Assembly (NCBI RefSeq): GCF_963676685.1
Contig: NC_092345.1
Coordinates: 76,001,960-76,065,959 of the forward strand
DNA from: Mytilus edulis
Lineage: Eukaryota > Mollusca > Bivalvia > Mytilida > Mytilidae
Direction of reading: 5' to 3'
Length of the DNA stretch: 64,000 bases
Below, in pieces: positions 25,831 to 37,200 of this stretch. The translations under genes and the position numbers were made by a program. Under the pieces are notes generated by a model. That model did not search any database and was not told the DNA's origin. It worked only from the letters and a program-made list of their open reading frames with translations. Each line of letters starts with the position of its first letter. Within the stretch, counting starts at the first letter, position 1.

Positions 25831-26325
25831 CTACAAAATGCTACAACAGGTGTTTGTTGTCTCGTGTTTCCTTGTTTCTATGTTTGATATTCTATTTCTG
25901 TAAAAATTCATTGGCTGGTGGTAATTTTCCTGAAGAAATCGCTTTCCGATAAATAATACACTTATTACATTCCAGGATCCGTCGCCAATTGATATAATGT
26001 CAGGGATATTCAGATCCGGAAAGTTATTAACTGGAAGTGTTTTATTTTCAAAGTTGGTTGCTGACTTTGAGTCATCTTCAAAAAAGCATTTGTTAAATAA
26101 CTTATCTGGTGAAAACAATTTGCATAATATCAAAATCTCGTCCAGATCTGAATCGGTCAAAACTGAGCGCTGGTCTAATTCCGACACCTTTTGTCCGATA
26201 ATATAATTGTTTGCCATTAAACATTTAAGCACACAGTTTAGATAACATAACAATCGTTTATTAAGTTGAGCTGGAAGTAAATTATATTCTTCACTCAGAA
26301 TCTCTGTAAAATCTAATCTGCTCAT
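25831..26325 (-). CDS. Unassigned intronless protein with C-terminal CaaX box (paralog 2)
   Basis: Open frame of 164 codons from the first in-frame ATG (26323-26325) to TAG at 25831-25833. The frame extends a few codons further upstream through a GTG at 26350-26352 to a TAA at 26365-26367, with no other ATG. It ends in Cys-Cys-Ser-Ile-Leu, the same CaaX type as the ORF 1.8 kb upstream. Ten of 16 residues are identical in the SPD-x-L/CFFE block (about residues 70-85), and FLQENY (130-135) aligns with FLQDNY there. Compared with that paralog it lacks about the first 35 residues and has a shorter basic region before the tail, so an upstream coding exon could be missing from my model. There is no transmembrane segment and no nucleotide-binding motif. 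The pair probably arose by local duplication and sits in the 12-kb gap between PhyH copies B and C. The family is unknown to me. Confidence 0.6.
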   Translation of the reverse strand: MSRLDFTEILSEEYNLLPAQLNKRLLCYLNCVLKCLMANNYIIGQKVSELDQRSVLTDSDLDEILILCKLFSPDKLFNKCFFEDDSKSATNFENKTLPVNNFPDLNIPDIISIGDGSWNVISVLFIGKRFLQENYHQPMNFYRNRISNIETRKHETTNTCCSIL

Positions 26326-26929
26326 AATCCCATGTATTTTTTGTTGGAACACATGTTCAGTATATTAGTCAATCTTTCAGTCAAGGTAATAACGACAAAG
26401 TCCCTCAAGAAATCCGTTCAAAACACTAAAATGAAACACAGGTTATGATGTTCCGTTTACAGTCCTCGAGTTTGACACAGAGTATACAAATGTCACACAT
26501 ATATTTAGCCTTTTGGATTACCTATATTCGATAAATTTATGTTGTGCCCTAAGGCCATAATTAATAGATCTTTATTAATTTGTTTGTTACTGATTTCTTA
26601 GTTATTGGTTAGAAAATTGATTTGTTCTAAGTTTGGAATATTTCCATAAAACGCGTGGTATCGTTAAAAGCAGAATTGTTTAATTAATTTGATAAGAATG
26701 AAATCAATGTCCTGCTTTAAATGGTCTTCTATATGAAGATATGTTGCTTTTTAAGAATTCGTATTTGAGTTTTTACACGAACAATCCTAAGATTCGAAAA
26801 AAAACGGACTATGTGTGTTTGGATAATCTAAAATATTAGTAGTCATATCTACAATTATCGATTCTATAAACACATACAATCGATCATCGAGTCAATAGTT
26901 AAAAAGTAGTTGCGCGATTTAAAATGATA

Positions 26930-27690
26930 TTTAACGGCATGATGTCCATATCTTGTCAAACTTGTTTTCCAATGTTTCCCTTTTTTTTTCTGCCAAGGAC
27001 TGGTCTACATGTTTTTTTTTTTATTGTATCCCACTTGTTTCTCATAAAGTTTACATGTGCTCCAGAACATAACTCTCGTTTCTTAAATGATTGTCTTCAT
27101 AATTTCCAGTGTATTCCTTCTGTTTCTCATATTACGGTCTACATGTGTTCTTTTGTATCTTTTTTCTCTCTCAATAACTATTTACATGTGATCCAGTGTA
27201 TCAATTTTGTTTCCCAAATGATTGTATACCTGTACTAATAGTGTGCCTCTTTGTTTTTTCAAATGATTTTCTACATGAGTTCCAGTTTATCCCTTTTAAT
27301 TCTTAATGACTCTACACGTTTTCGGATATATTCCTTTTGTTTCTTAAATGACGCGTGTACCTATGTACCTCTTAAGTTTCTCAATTTGCTGTCTTCATAA
27401 GTCCTGTGTTTCTTTTATGTTTATCTTAAACTGTCATAATGTGTGTTCAGTCAACTTCAGTGTATTCCTTTTGATTCTATAATGACTGTCTTCATGTGTT
27501 CCAATGTATCACTTGTGTTTCGCATATAACTGTCGACATATGTTCTTTTGTCTTCCTTTTGTTTCTTAAATCTACGTGTGTTCCAGTGTATTTTGTTCTT
27601 CTCTCAAATGAGTCTTCATATGTTGTTTTGTAACCCGTTTGTTTCTCAAATGACTTTCTACATGAGTTTCGTAAAACCAAAACAAATAAT
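26930..27690. repeat. Long diverged minisatellite, about 42-bp unit
   Basis: About 17-18 degenerate units of the pattern TTTGTTTCTCAAATGACTGT, CTACATGTGTTCCAGTGTAT, TCC. TGTTTCTCA/TTCTTAAATGA and ACATGTGTTCC recur throughout. It lies between the two CaaX-protein ORFs. The short open frames across it come from the repeat. Confidence 0.7.
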
Positions 27691-28169
27691 GTTCAGATGC
27701 ACTACCCAAATTGACGGAAATTTTAAGACTTCAAAGAAGTGTCAAAATATAGGAAATTAGAATATGGAAAAAAACACTAAACATTTCATTGATTGTCTTG
27801 TCCTAACTAAGGCAATCTCTTAATAGCAATTTTGAAACAAAAGGGTAAAAAAACCCGGTACATTATAAAATCAAAAACCAACATAAATACATACTATACA
27901 GTTGATCTTATTTCTATGGCTCTTGAAGTAAGGAAAATTGCACAACATGCGACAAGCTTTAAAATTATTCGAAAACAATTATGAAATTGTACACGTTATG
28001 ATTATATAAAGTATTATCACTATAACAGTTACATATTCAAAACAAGTCGATGAATAGTCATGAATCTTCAATTGGATTGTCTGTATCATATCATTGAGCG
28101 AAGAAACAGAATACATAAACTGTGTTAACTACAATAATCAGAATGGAATGGAACGTCATCACATTGGAA

Positions 28170-28796
28170 TTATAAAATACTACAGAAGCAGGCATTTATA
28201 TCATCGTTTTTTTGCCTACTTTTAGATGTATCATTTTTACTCCTACACATGCTTATAGCCTCAGAAATTTGTCGTATTCTAGTTTTGTAAAAACTCAATG
28301 GAGCATAATAATTATCTTGGAGGAACTGATGTTTGAAACACATAATGTTATAAACAGACCTCTGGTCTACTCCAATCTGTACAAAATCTGGAATCTTTAT
28401 TTCGTTAGAAAGTTCATGTTTATGGTAAAATTCATTTATCAATACTCCGCATTTTTCATCATTTTCAAAAAAGCACCTGTTCGCTAATCGGTCTGGCGAT
28501 AGGGCTATTGCTAAAATAATCAGTTTGTCAATGTCCTGTGATGAAAGTTTGATATGATGTTCATAGTCTATTAAGTCTTCGATACTATCAGCATCTCTTA
28601 TGTCCAACACTCTATATACACAATGTAGATAAAACATAAGACGTGCTCCAAGATGATTTGGTAGCGGCTCAAATACTCCCGAATACTCTTGATTGAAAAG
28701 CCAGGTTGGATGCTGCTGCAACCAGGAATGATTCAACATTGACATTTGCCTTTCTCCATTTGACATAACAGAACCTGCTCGCCCATTTTTGTTCAT
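28170..28796 (-). CDS. Unassigned intronless protein with C-terminal CaaX prenylation box (paralog 1)
   Basis: Open frame of 208 codons from an ATG at 28794-28796 to TAA. I do not recognise the family. The last four residues are Cys-Ser-Ile-Leu. A CaaX box ending in Leu is the type preferred by geranylgeranyltransferase I, so a lipid anchor on C205 is likely, with C203 as a possible palmitoylation site. A Lys/Arg-rich stretch (about residues 185-197) precedes it, as in membrane-targeted small proteins. There are no GTPase P-loop or switch motifs, so it is not a Ras or Rho protein. The 25831-26325 ORF shares three blocks with it: a hydrophobic stretch near residues 45-63, an SPD-x-L-x-N-x-CFFE block at 100-111 and FLQ-x-NY at 158-163. 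Conserved blocks, an open frame this long in AT-rich DNA and the same tail in both copies argue that it is real. It could be the terminal exon of a spliced gene, and no function can be assigned. Confidence 0.68.
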   Translation of the reverse strand: MNKNGRAGSVMSNGERQMSMLNHSWLQQHPTWLFNQEYSGVFEPLPNHLGARLMFYLHCVYRVLDIRDADSIEDLIDYEHHIKLSSQDIDKLIILAIALSPDRLANRCFFENDEKCGVLINEFYHKHELSNEIKIPDFVQIGVDQRSVYNIMCFKHQFLQDNYYAPLSFYKTRIRQISEAISMCRSKNDTSKSRQKNDDINACFCSIL

Positions 28797-31298
28797 TGCG
28801 ATGTATCGTATGCAATTTGTCTTTAGCTAAACAATGTCGGTATGCTTATTTCCTTTTAATTTTCTTCCGAAACTTGTTTTATCAAACTTTTGATACCGAC
28901 GTTTGCTATTATTTTTTCACCACGGTAAATTTGAAGATCAATCAACTTTTAGTATTGAAAACTTTAATTCTCCATATGATTGATAATATAATACTCAATA
29001 GATATTCCAGTTTTTGAAGCAAATTTTAAGCAACATATTTAGTTGACTATAGCAATCTGCATGTGGCTCTGTAATTATTCCATACATCTACTTTCATTTT
29101 GTTTATAATTTCAATTGGAATTAATTCTTCAAGTTAACAATGAGGACAGATTATAATAATATTTATAATAGTTATATATTGTATTCAATATTTAGACAAA
29201 TCTCCTAAGGGACATCTTATAATTGTTTGTTGGTGGTAATCTGTATACATTGTTAATTCAAATGTCACAGAGGGATCAATTAGCGAATATGTTTCATTAG
29301 AATTTACCGTAAAACTATGATCTTATAATGACATTAAATACAATTTTTTTTGCTCTTATATTTGAAATATATCATCCGTGATAGTGACGAGTAAGTATTC
29401 CCTAAAATTAAGTTACAGTTACGATTTTATTAATTAAGATCTTCAACTTTTTGACAACAGTATTTTTTTTTACTATTTGTCTTTTTTTTTCAGAAAAAGT
29501 TCCTCACATTGATAATAATTAAATGAGAAAGTTTGAGCAACGGAATGAGGGCCAGAAGTTCCAAACCACCATAATTTAGTACTTCCTCACCATACCATAA
29601 ATAATAATCTAAATGCGCCGCACAGCAACATTGACTAGATACGCTCGAGACCACCAATAACTATGAAAGACATAAAACATTTGGGGGCCTCGGTGACCGA
29701 GTGGTCTAAGTAGTTACTACTGTAATCACTAGCCAGTAACACTGGGTTGTGAGTTCGATCCCCGCTCATGCGGGTGCACTCGACTCCAATCTTAATTGAC
29801 TAGGATTGTCAGTTTTCCTATCGAAGGTCGGTGGTTTTCTCTGGGCATTCCGGCTTCCTCCACCAAAACAAACTGGCCACTACGAAATAGCCCAAATGCG
29901 GTGCTTAAAAGTGGCGTTAAAACACCAAAATCAAAAAATCAAAAATCATAAAACTTTTGCGAGATTGAAAATATAGATAACCAGAACAGGACAGCTTAAA
30001 CAATTACAGTGATACTTTTTATTGATGTCTTTCCCGCGGTTTTGAATCCTGACACAGATCTGCTTTTTCTCAATCGATTTATGACATTTGAACACCGGTA
30101 TACAACTGTTGCCTTTATTTACAGATGTGAATTATGATAACTAATGTCTCTTCAGGGATGCTCGAGGCCAAACTATAATTAAACAGTTTTCTATATAGTG
30201 TTTTGTCAATATGTTGTCAACTGCATAAAAATATGCAGTTTTATTCTCTATTTGTATTACCCGACTATTTTGTTTTAGTTCAGGAATTCATGCCATGCAA
30301 TTCAAAATCGGTATTGATATTGACACAGATTGACTTGAACCTAGATTGTATGACAAACGTTTTGATTTGAACTTCGAATTGGTGTTTTTTTCAGGGTTTT
30401 TTTAGCAGTAAAACACCTTCTGTCCCATAGTATGGCGTTTCTCAATTTATACTTTACGATCATATTCATCTATCCGGGTTGAAAAAAAATCAGTGTGTGT
30501 TCCTTCCACAAAAACTGTACTAACGAGATCTAAAGAACTTATATCAACACAATATTATTTTTACGGTGTCCATCACGAATTTGCTGTCCGATACGATTTT
30601 TCTGCGTTTCAATTTGTTATATTTTTTGCGGGTTTAAATCTTTAGAAACCAGAATAATTGTCTCCATTGTGTCATATTTCCGAATGAAACATTTTAACTG
30701 AGTTTAGAATTTTCAAGGCGATTAGTACATGTACAACAAGAGAAGTGTTATGACCCTGTCGACGCACACGGTCTTATTTCATCTGGAGTTCATGTGATGT
30801 TCATTGCTTTTTTTGTTTCCTTGATCTGTATTTTCTTAATCTATTTATGAGATATGAAGATCAGTAATTTAATGTAGTCTTAATCTATACAAGTATACTT
30901 GTACAATTTTAGCTCCCCTTTACACTGCCTTCGTCGCTGGCAGCATGATACATGAGCGTACAGATATTAATATAATAGGTTTCCAGAAACCTTAATATCC
31001 TAATTTGTTATTTGGACACATAACAAAAGCGAATGGAAGAAAACATTATTATGTCATTTGTCTGTCTACTATATTTAGATTGTGATAGCCGAATATGACA
31101 AATGGTTTACTAAATATGTGTTTTATGATAAATGAAACTAGTTCTATTGATAAATCTATATTAATGAAATAACGTTTTTATTCATGTATTCATTTATTTT
31201 TATCGACAATATTTATTCCATCTAATGATTTGCAAAAAATCTCCTTCTGCATCCAACTATATGAACGTACACACGTTGTCCCAAAAGAATCGTATATG
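28797..31298. other. Intergenic region left of PhyH copy C
   Basis: Apart from the SINE at 29684-29946 and a repeat fragment at 30045-30135 (TATGACATTTGAACACCGGT, CAACTGTTGCCTTTATTTAC), nothing recognisable. The latter family also has copies at 33830-33925, 34600-34720, 40065-40135 and 42395-42462. Confidence 0.55.
29684..29946 (+). mobile_element. V-SINE of the RUDI type, with target-site duplication
   Basis: The tRNA-derived head carries a box A-like GGTGACCGAGTGGTC and a box B-like GTGAGTTCGATCCCC. It is followed by a V-domain-like centre (GGTTTTCTCTGGGCATTCCG, then CTTCCTCCACC) and a tail with ATCAAAAA units after GTGGCGTTAAAACACC. Flanking direct repeats CATAAAACATTTG (29671-29683) and CATAAAACTTTTG (29947-29959) differ at one base, giving a 13-bp target-site duplication. 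The arrangement matches RUDI SINEs described in bivalves, from memory. It lies between PhyH copies B and C. Confidence 0.85.
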
Positions 31299-34200
31299 TT
31301 AGTGAGATTGATCTTTCCTACCAATCATTGTTGTATTTGTATTTGGATGTTGGAATTCCTTTCCCGACATATCTGTAAAATTTGTACATTCCTTGATTGC
31401 AGAATCTGGCACCTGAAATAATGATAAGCATCAATTTAATTTAATATGTATAACTTGAAACAGAATCCTCTTCCCTTTATTTGCAGTAAAAGGCACAAAC
31501 CACTAGTATTCAACACCTCCAAAAAATTATCATTAAAGTAAAACACACAAAAATCTTCAAAGTTTCGCTTACCACTAGAGTTAATTTTCTAATGCATATA
31601 GAATACTAACAGTTTGATTGGCTTGCTTGCTTTGCTCGATTTATTTGTGTTAATGTTTACTCAAAAATGGCAATTATGATTGACATCTGCAAACAATTAT
31701 AAGTCATCGGAGTTAAACCTGTATATATCATATTTCAAATTGATTGGCCATTATCAAACAATCAAATTAACCTTTACTAGGGTACAGGTTTAACTTCCGT
31801 CTACTTATATTGTTTGTAGATGTTATTTTTAATCACTTTTACGTTTTGTGTATGTTTTCTCAATACTCCCGAATGAAATAGTTCAAGCTACGATCGGTTT
31901 TTTGATGCATGTCAATTTTGTAAAAAGATCTGTCTTTAAGGCTACATTGAGTCAAAATGATTAAACCTACCTTCTGTATGGGGGTATATTGAGCATGATG
32001 ATGTTTCATGACGGATTCATTAGAGGCTTTGTTGTAACACATCAGGAATCCAATCCTTCTCATCTTACTACGATTCGGACTGCTGTAGTGTAGTGTATTG
32101 GAATGGAGAAACAAAACATCACCTGTCAAGAAAATGAAAGATGTTTCTAAGTATTAAAGCTATTATCGAAACAAGTAAATCTGCCTCATAAATTGATCTT
32201 ATCTATTATACTGACACAGGTAAAAAACCAAAACCTAAACATCTATGACTATCGTAATTTCTTTTTTTCAAATTGTCCTTTATTCAGAAGTATAAAAATA
32301 ATAAAATCACAAAAATACCGAACTCATAGGAAAATCCGTTGTCAAATGGAAAAATCCAAAGCTCAACCACATCAAACAAATGGACAATAACTGACATAGT
32401 CCTAACTTGATACAGGCATTTTCTTACAGTTAAATTCTATTATATTGAAAACGATGTGTGAACAAAACAAATATACATATAAATACATTTTTCTACATTG
32501 GCTAGAGGTATAGGGGGGGTTGAGATCTGATCAACATGTTTAACCCCACCGCATTGTTTGCGCCTGTCTCAAGTCAGGAGCCTCTGGCCTTTGTTACTTT
32601 TGATAACTTTGTTAGTCTTGTATTATTTTAATTTTAGGTTTTTTGTGTACAATTTGGAAATTAGTATGGCGTTCATTATCACTGAACTAGTATATATTTG
32701 TTTAGGGGCCAGCTGAAGGACGCCTCCAGGTGCGGGAATTTATCGCTACATTGAAGACCTGTTGGTGACCTTCTGCTGTGTTTTTTTCTATGGTCGGGTT
32801 GTTGTCTCTTTGACACATTCTCCATTTTCATTCTCAATTTTATATAAATAGGTAAAGATGTCAAAAATGGGCATTGTGTTAAAAAATTATCATCTTACGC
32901 ACTATAAAACAAACGAATACTGTGGAATCATTAATATTCGTTGGAGTCAAATAGTCGTGGGTTTCGTGGATACAGATTAACCACGAATTTGAATGTTCAA
33001 CAAATAACATATTTTCAATAGGCTTTGTACAGAGAGATTAGCAAAACTACGAAATCAAGTATCCACGAATATGCAAGTTTTCGTCTATCCACGAAAATTG
33101 ATACCCACGAAAATAAATGAATCCACAGTATGTAAACACACATTTACCATGGAACAATAACACAATGACGGGATATATAAGTACAGAGACACGTCATATG
33201 TAGCAAAGAAATGCAAAAGGCATACAGACAAAGCATATTAGCAAAAATGTAGAAAAAGAATGCAAAAAATTTCATAGAACAATAACACTCTGTCCCAGTC
33301 TACTGAAATGACACATACCAACGAATACGTTACGCGCATGAATGTTCATTCTTTCCGGACCTCATAAACAGGGCACACAAAACTGCTACAACATGGTTAT
33401 TAGGAGCACGAATTAAAACCATATCACGGTTATACGGTAAGGATCAATTATTAACTGATTGACCGATATATAAATTCAATGTGTTTGTGTCTTAATGGTG
33501 TGTATGAGTCTAAACTCACTAACGCTATGCTTTTGCGGTCTAAAACCTTTCAATACCAAACATTAGCTGATCTGTAAATTTACCAGTAATGCCCTATTCA
33601 TGAGGTTGAAATATACACCTTATTGCTATTTGTCTGCCATTCATTTGGACATCACAAAGGATCCCGTATTGTTTTTTTACGTCACAATGAAAAATGTATG
33701 AACCACAAAGGAAAAATGATTATTGTATGACGCTAGTTGATCAAGTGTCGCAGAGGTCTTATTTGCGATAGGGTGTATAGACCGATGCTTTCCATGTCGC
33801 GCATCCTGTTTCATCCATTTTGTGTTGCATATGATTTCCTGGATTTTGTTTTTTTAACTTGATTTTGTATCTTCTGAATTTATGAGATTTGAACAACGGT
33901 TTACTACTGTTCAATCTAGTTTTGTTAGGAGAAACAAGAGCAGAAAAATACAGGCTAATAATTGAGTAAGCCAAGTGCGCTGGAATAAAAAAGGTTAAAA
34001 GTAAGAATTGGAATGAAGAGATACTAATATCATAAAACTATCGGTTCAAATGAATTTGATTATTCTGAAGTGTAGGATTACCTTTCTCCATCTCAGCTTT
34101 GACATGAGGGCATCTCTCTTTAATAGATTCTAGACGTGACAGTTCGGCAACTTGATTTTGTCCATCATCAACGTGGTGATCTAACCGTCCACATTTATTG

Positions 34201-37200
34201 GATCCTGCTAAAACCTGTATCACATAAATATGGTATAGTATGAATAGTATTAGACTGATTTAATGCTATAAAGCCCTTATCACAAAGGATGAATAGTTAG
34301 TAAGTTAATTGACTAGATGTTAAAACCTGTATTCCAAAATAATGAATAGTATGTTAACTGACTGAATGGTTAAATATAAAACAAATAAAAGTATGCAATA
34401 TGATTATAGTCTAAACCCTATAAAAAGACTAGTATGTAAAAACTTACTGGTTGAAAACAAAACCGACAAAAAGTTGAAGATTAAGTAAACTGTCTTGATG
34501 ACATTAATACTCACAGACTCTTTTACTATGGGTGCTTTTTGTTGTGCAATTCTTGAATCACATCTTACTTACAATTTATTCAAAGTGTATAGAATAAAGG
34601 CAAAAGTAGAATACAGCTGTTCGAAATTCATAAATCGATAGAGAAAAAACAAATCCCGGTTACAAACTAAAACTGAGGAATACGCATCAATTTTAAGAGA
34701 ACTACGACACAACAGAAATACAACATTAGAAGACTTTCAGATTCAACTAGTGGGTATTCGGTATTCCAGTATTTATGAATTAGGAAATTAAACAAATAAA
34801 TTTTCGTTTTCCTTGCTGGCTATTTTCTTTATTTTCAGTGATTCAACTCACAAAGATATACCATAACAAACCTCCAGACATCCGTTTTCTATTGTGCTGG
34901 AATCAACTGCAACCCAAACAGTCAGCAAGTCAGGGAAAAGGTTACCGTAATGATACCAATAGCTTTAAAATATCAAATGCATTAAACATATTTATTGTTA
35001 CAAATAAACAAAGCTCATTATAAATATAATGAGAATAGGTATCTCTTCAAAATGAGAAATCAAACGACCTTTCTTTAATTACAAGTAATCAATAATATTT
35101 TCTACCTACGCTTGTTCGTTGTTCTGTACATATTATACTTCAGGAAAATGTAAATGAATAGCCATATTAGATTTTGTTAAAAATGAACAGCTGATATTCC
35201 CCTTTTCGGCTAAGTTAATGCAAGTTTAAATAGACAAGATAGTTAACGAATAAAGAGATATATGTAATAATTTACTGTACTCGTAATGGATATGATATTA
35301 AGAATACAATATTCAAAAAAGACAATAATTGCGAAAATAGTCACCCGTAATCCTGATGCCAATATATAGGACCAGACACTTCAGGTTCCTTCATAATTAA
35401 CTTGGCATGGTAGTGATACACTTCACCATCAAGCAACTAAACATAAGTAACAAAACAAACGATTAAATAGCGAAAAGTAGCAAAAATGCCATACATAACG
35501 GAAAATAAAAATGATACCGAAATCCGAGGAAAATTCAAATTAGAAAATTCCTTATCAAATGGCAACTTAAAAATCTCAAACGACTTGATGGAAATTATGA
35601 TAAAAGTTGATATACCCTCCCCCTCCAGAAAAAGATTAATGGTTTTGATATCAAACTGTTTTAAGGAAAGACTTTAAAATGTTTTAGTCAGAATATATTG
35701 TTTATGTAATATTTTGAGTCTTGTTGTTATTGTTAAAAGGTATCATAAAAAAATAAACGTGCATATTCAAGGGGAGATTTAACAGATGTCTCATAATTTT
35801 GGGGGCGTTATCTATGATGAGTTTATTTAAATAACTAAGCACTGACCTTTTCACAACTGCTCACTATCTTCTCTGATCGAGATACAATTCCAGTGACGTC
35901 AGTACCAGGATGTCTCCAAACAACTCGTATTATCTTATTATCTTTATCTTCTAGCTACAATAATATGATGTTTCTCTGTTATCTATCATCAAAGATGACA
36001 TAAAAATAAAAGATGAATAAAAAATGAAATTGAACAATAATGGATTTTGATATGTTAATGTTCACGATACATCAATCAAAGGAGTAGGTTCAGTAAGACC
36101 CCTTTTTGGCCCCAAAATATAGCAGTTTTACAAAATTGTGAAAATGTAATCTTTTAGCTATTTATTGGAAAGTAGAATGCTTCTGTTTTTGACAATACAA
36201 TGCACATATATCGGGTACTAACATTATTAAGTCATGCTAAATTACTGAAATCTTCACAATTTTAGCATTTTAGTTAAATTTTAGACGGTTTCCGTATTAA
36301 ATGAAAGTGGCCGCATTCGTGTTCATTCATAATATTGAAATGCAAGTTGTATTTGATGATAATACATAACATATATAAAGGTTGAGGATGAACACGGATG
36401 CGACCCCTTTCATTTTTGACAAAAAAACATCTGAAAAGTGACGATTTTTTGCCTATTTGATAGATTTTTCATATTTAAGCCTGAATTGGAGCGTTTTTAA
36501 TGACTTAATCAGTTGAAATCTTTCACATAAACTAATTGAATCAATTGAAATAGACACTTAAGTGTTTAAAAAGTGTTCAAAATATTTCGTTAGATGAACC
36601 TGAAATTTGAGGCCAAAATAGGCCCTTACCGGACCCTACTCCTTTATATTGGACACCATATATATATATATATATATATATACACTCATATACTCTCAAA
36701 TACATTATCTCAGCTTTTTTTTATAAGGAAACTTAAGTTCTAACTCCCATCTGGCATAATTGACGTTTGCTGTATTTGACTTTAATTTTTATGTTCTTTT
36801 TGGTTATACAGTTTCTCGTTTTCGGTTCTTCAACATCATTGGCTGTCAAAATATTCGGCTTTGAATATCCCCGATGGAAGTAAATCCGGAATATTGCTTC
36901 TGACTCATTGAATTAATAAAGTTTATTTTCATTTTTATTCAATTCAATTTTTAAAGCATTTATTACTACATTCTATAAAAAAACGCATGGCAGTGCTGAT
37001 TTAATTCATGTTACTTGCATGTATGTAGATATAAGACAACAATCATTTATGTAGACATCGTACCGAGTATTTGTTCTCCATAAACTTCTCTCCGGTCACA
37101 CATTTCTCTATTTTGTTAATCTCCTCTTTGTCAAGCATATTCCTATCAAAATATAGATTTGTTATTAAAATAAGGCAGGGAATTGAAATTTATCTCTCCA

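Noticed and set aside
26326-26352. Upstream GTG as start of the CaaX ORF
   Set aside because: GTG initiation is not expected in an animal nuclear gene. The first in-frame ATG is at 26323-26325.
26930-27690. CRISPR-like array
   Set aside because: The units are diverged throughout with no constant repeat and unique spacers, and the host is an animal. It is a minisatellite.
29684-29770. Functional tRNA gene
   Set aside because: It has tRNA-like promoter boxes but no good cloverleaf, continues into a V-domain and simple tail, and is flanked by a target duplication. It is a SINE head.
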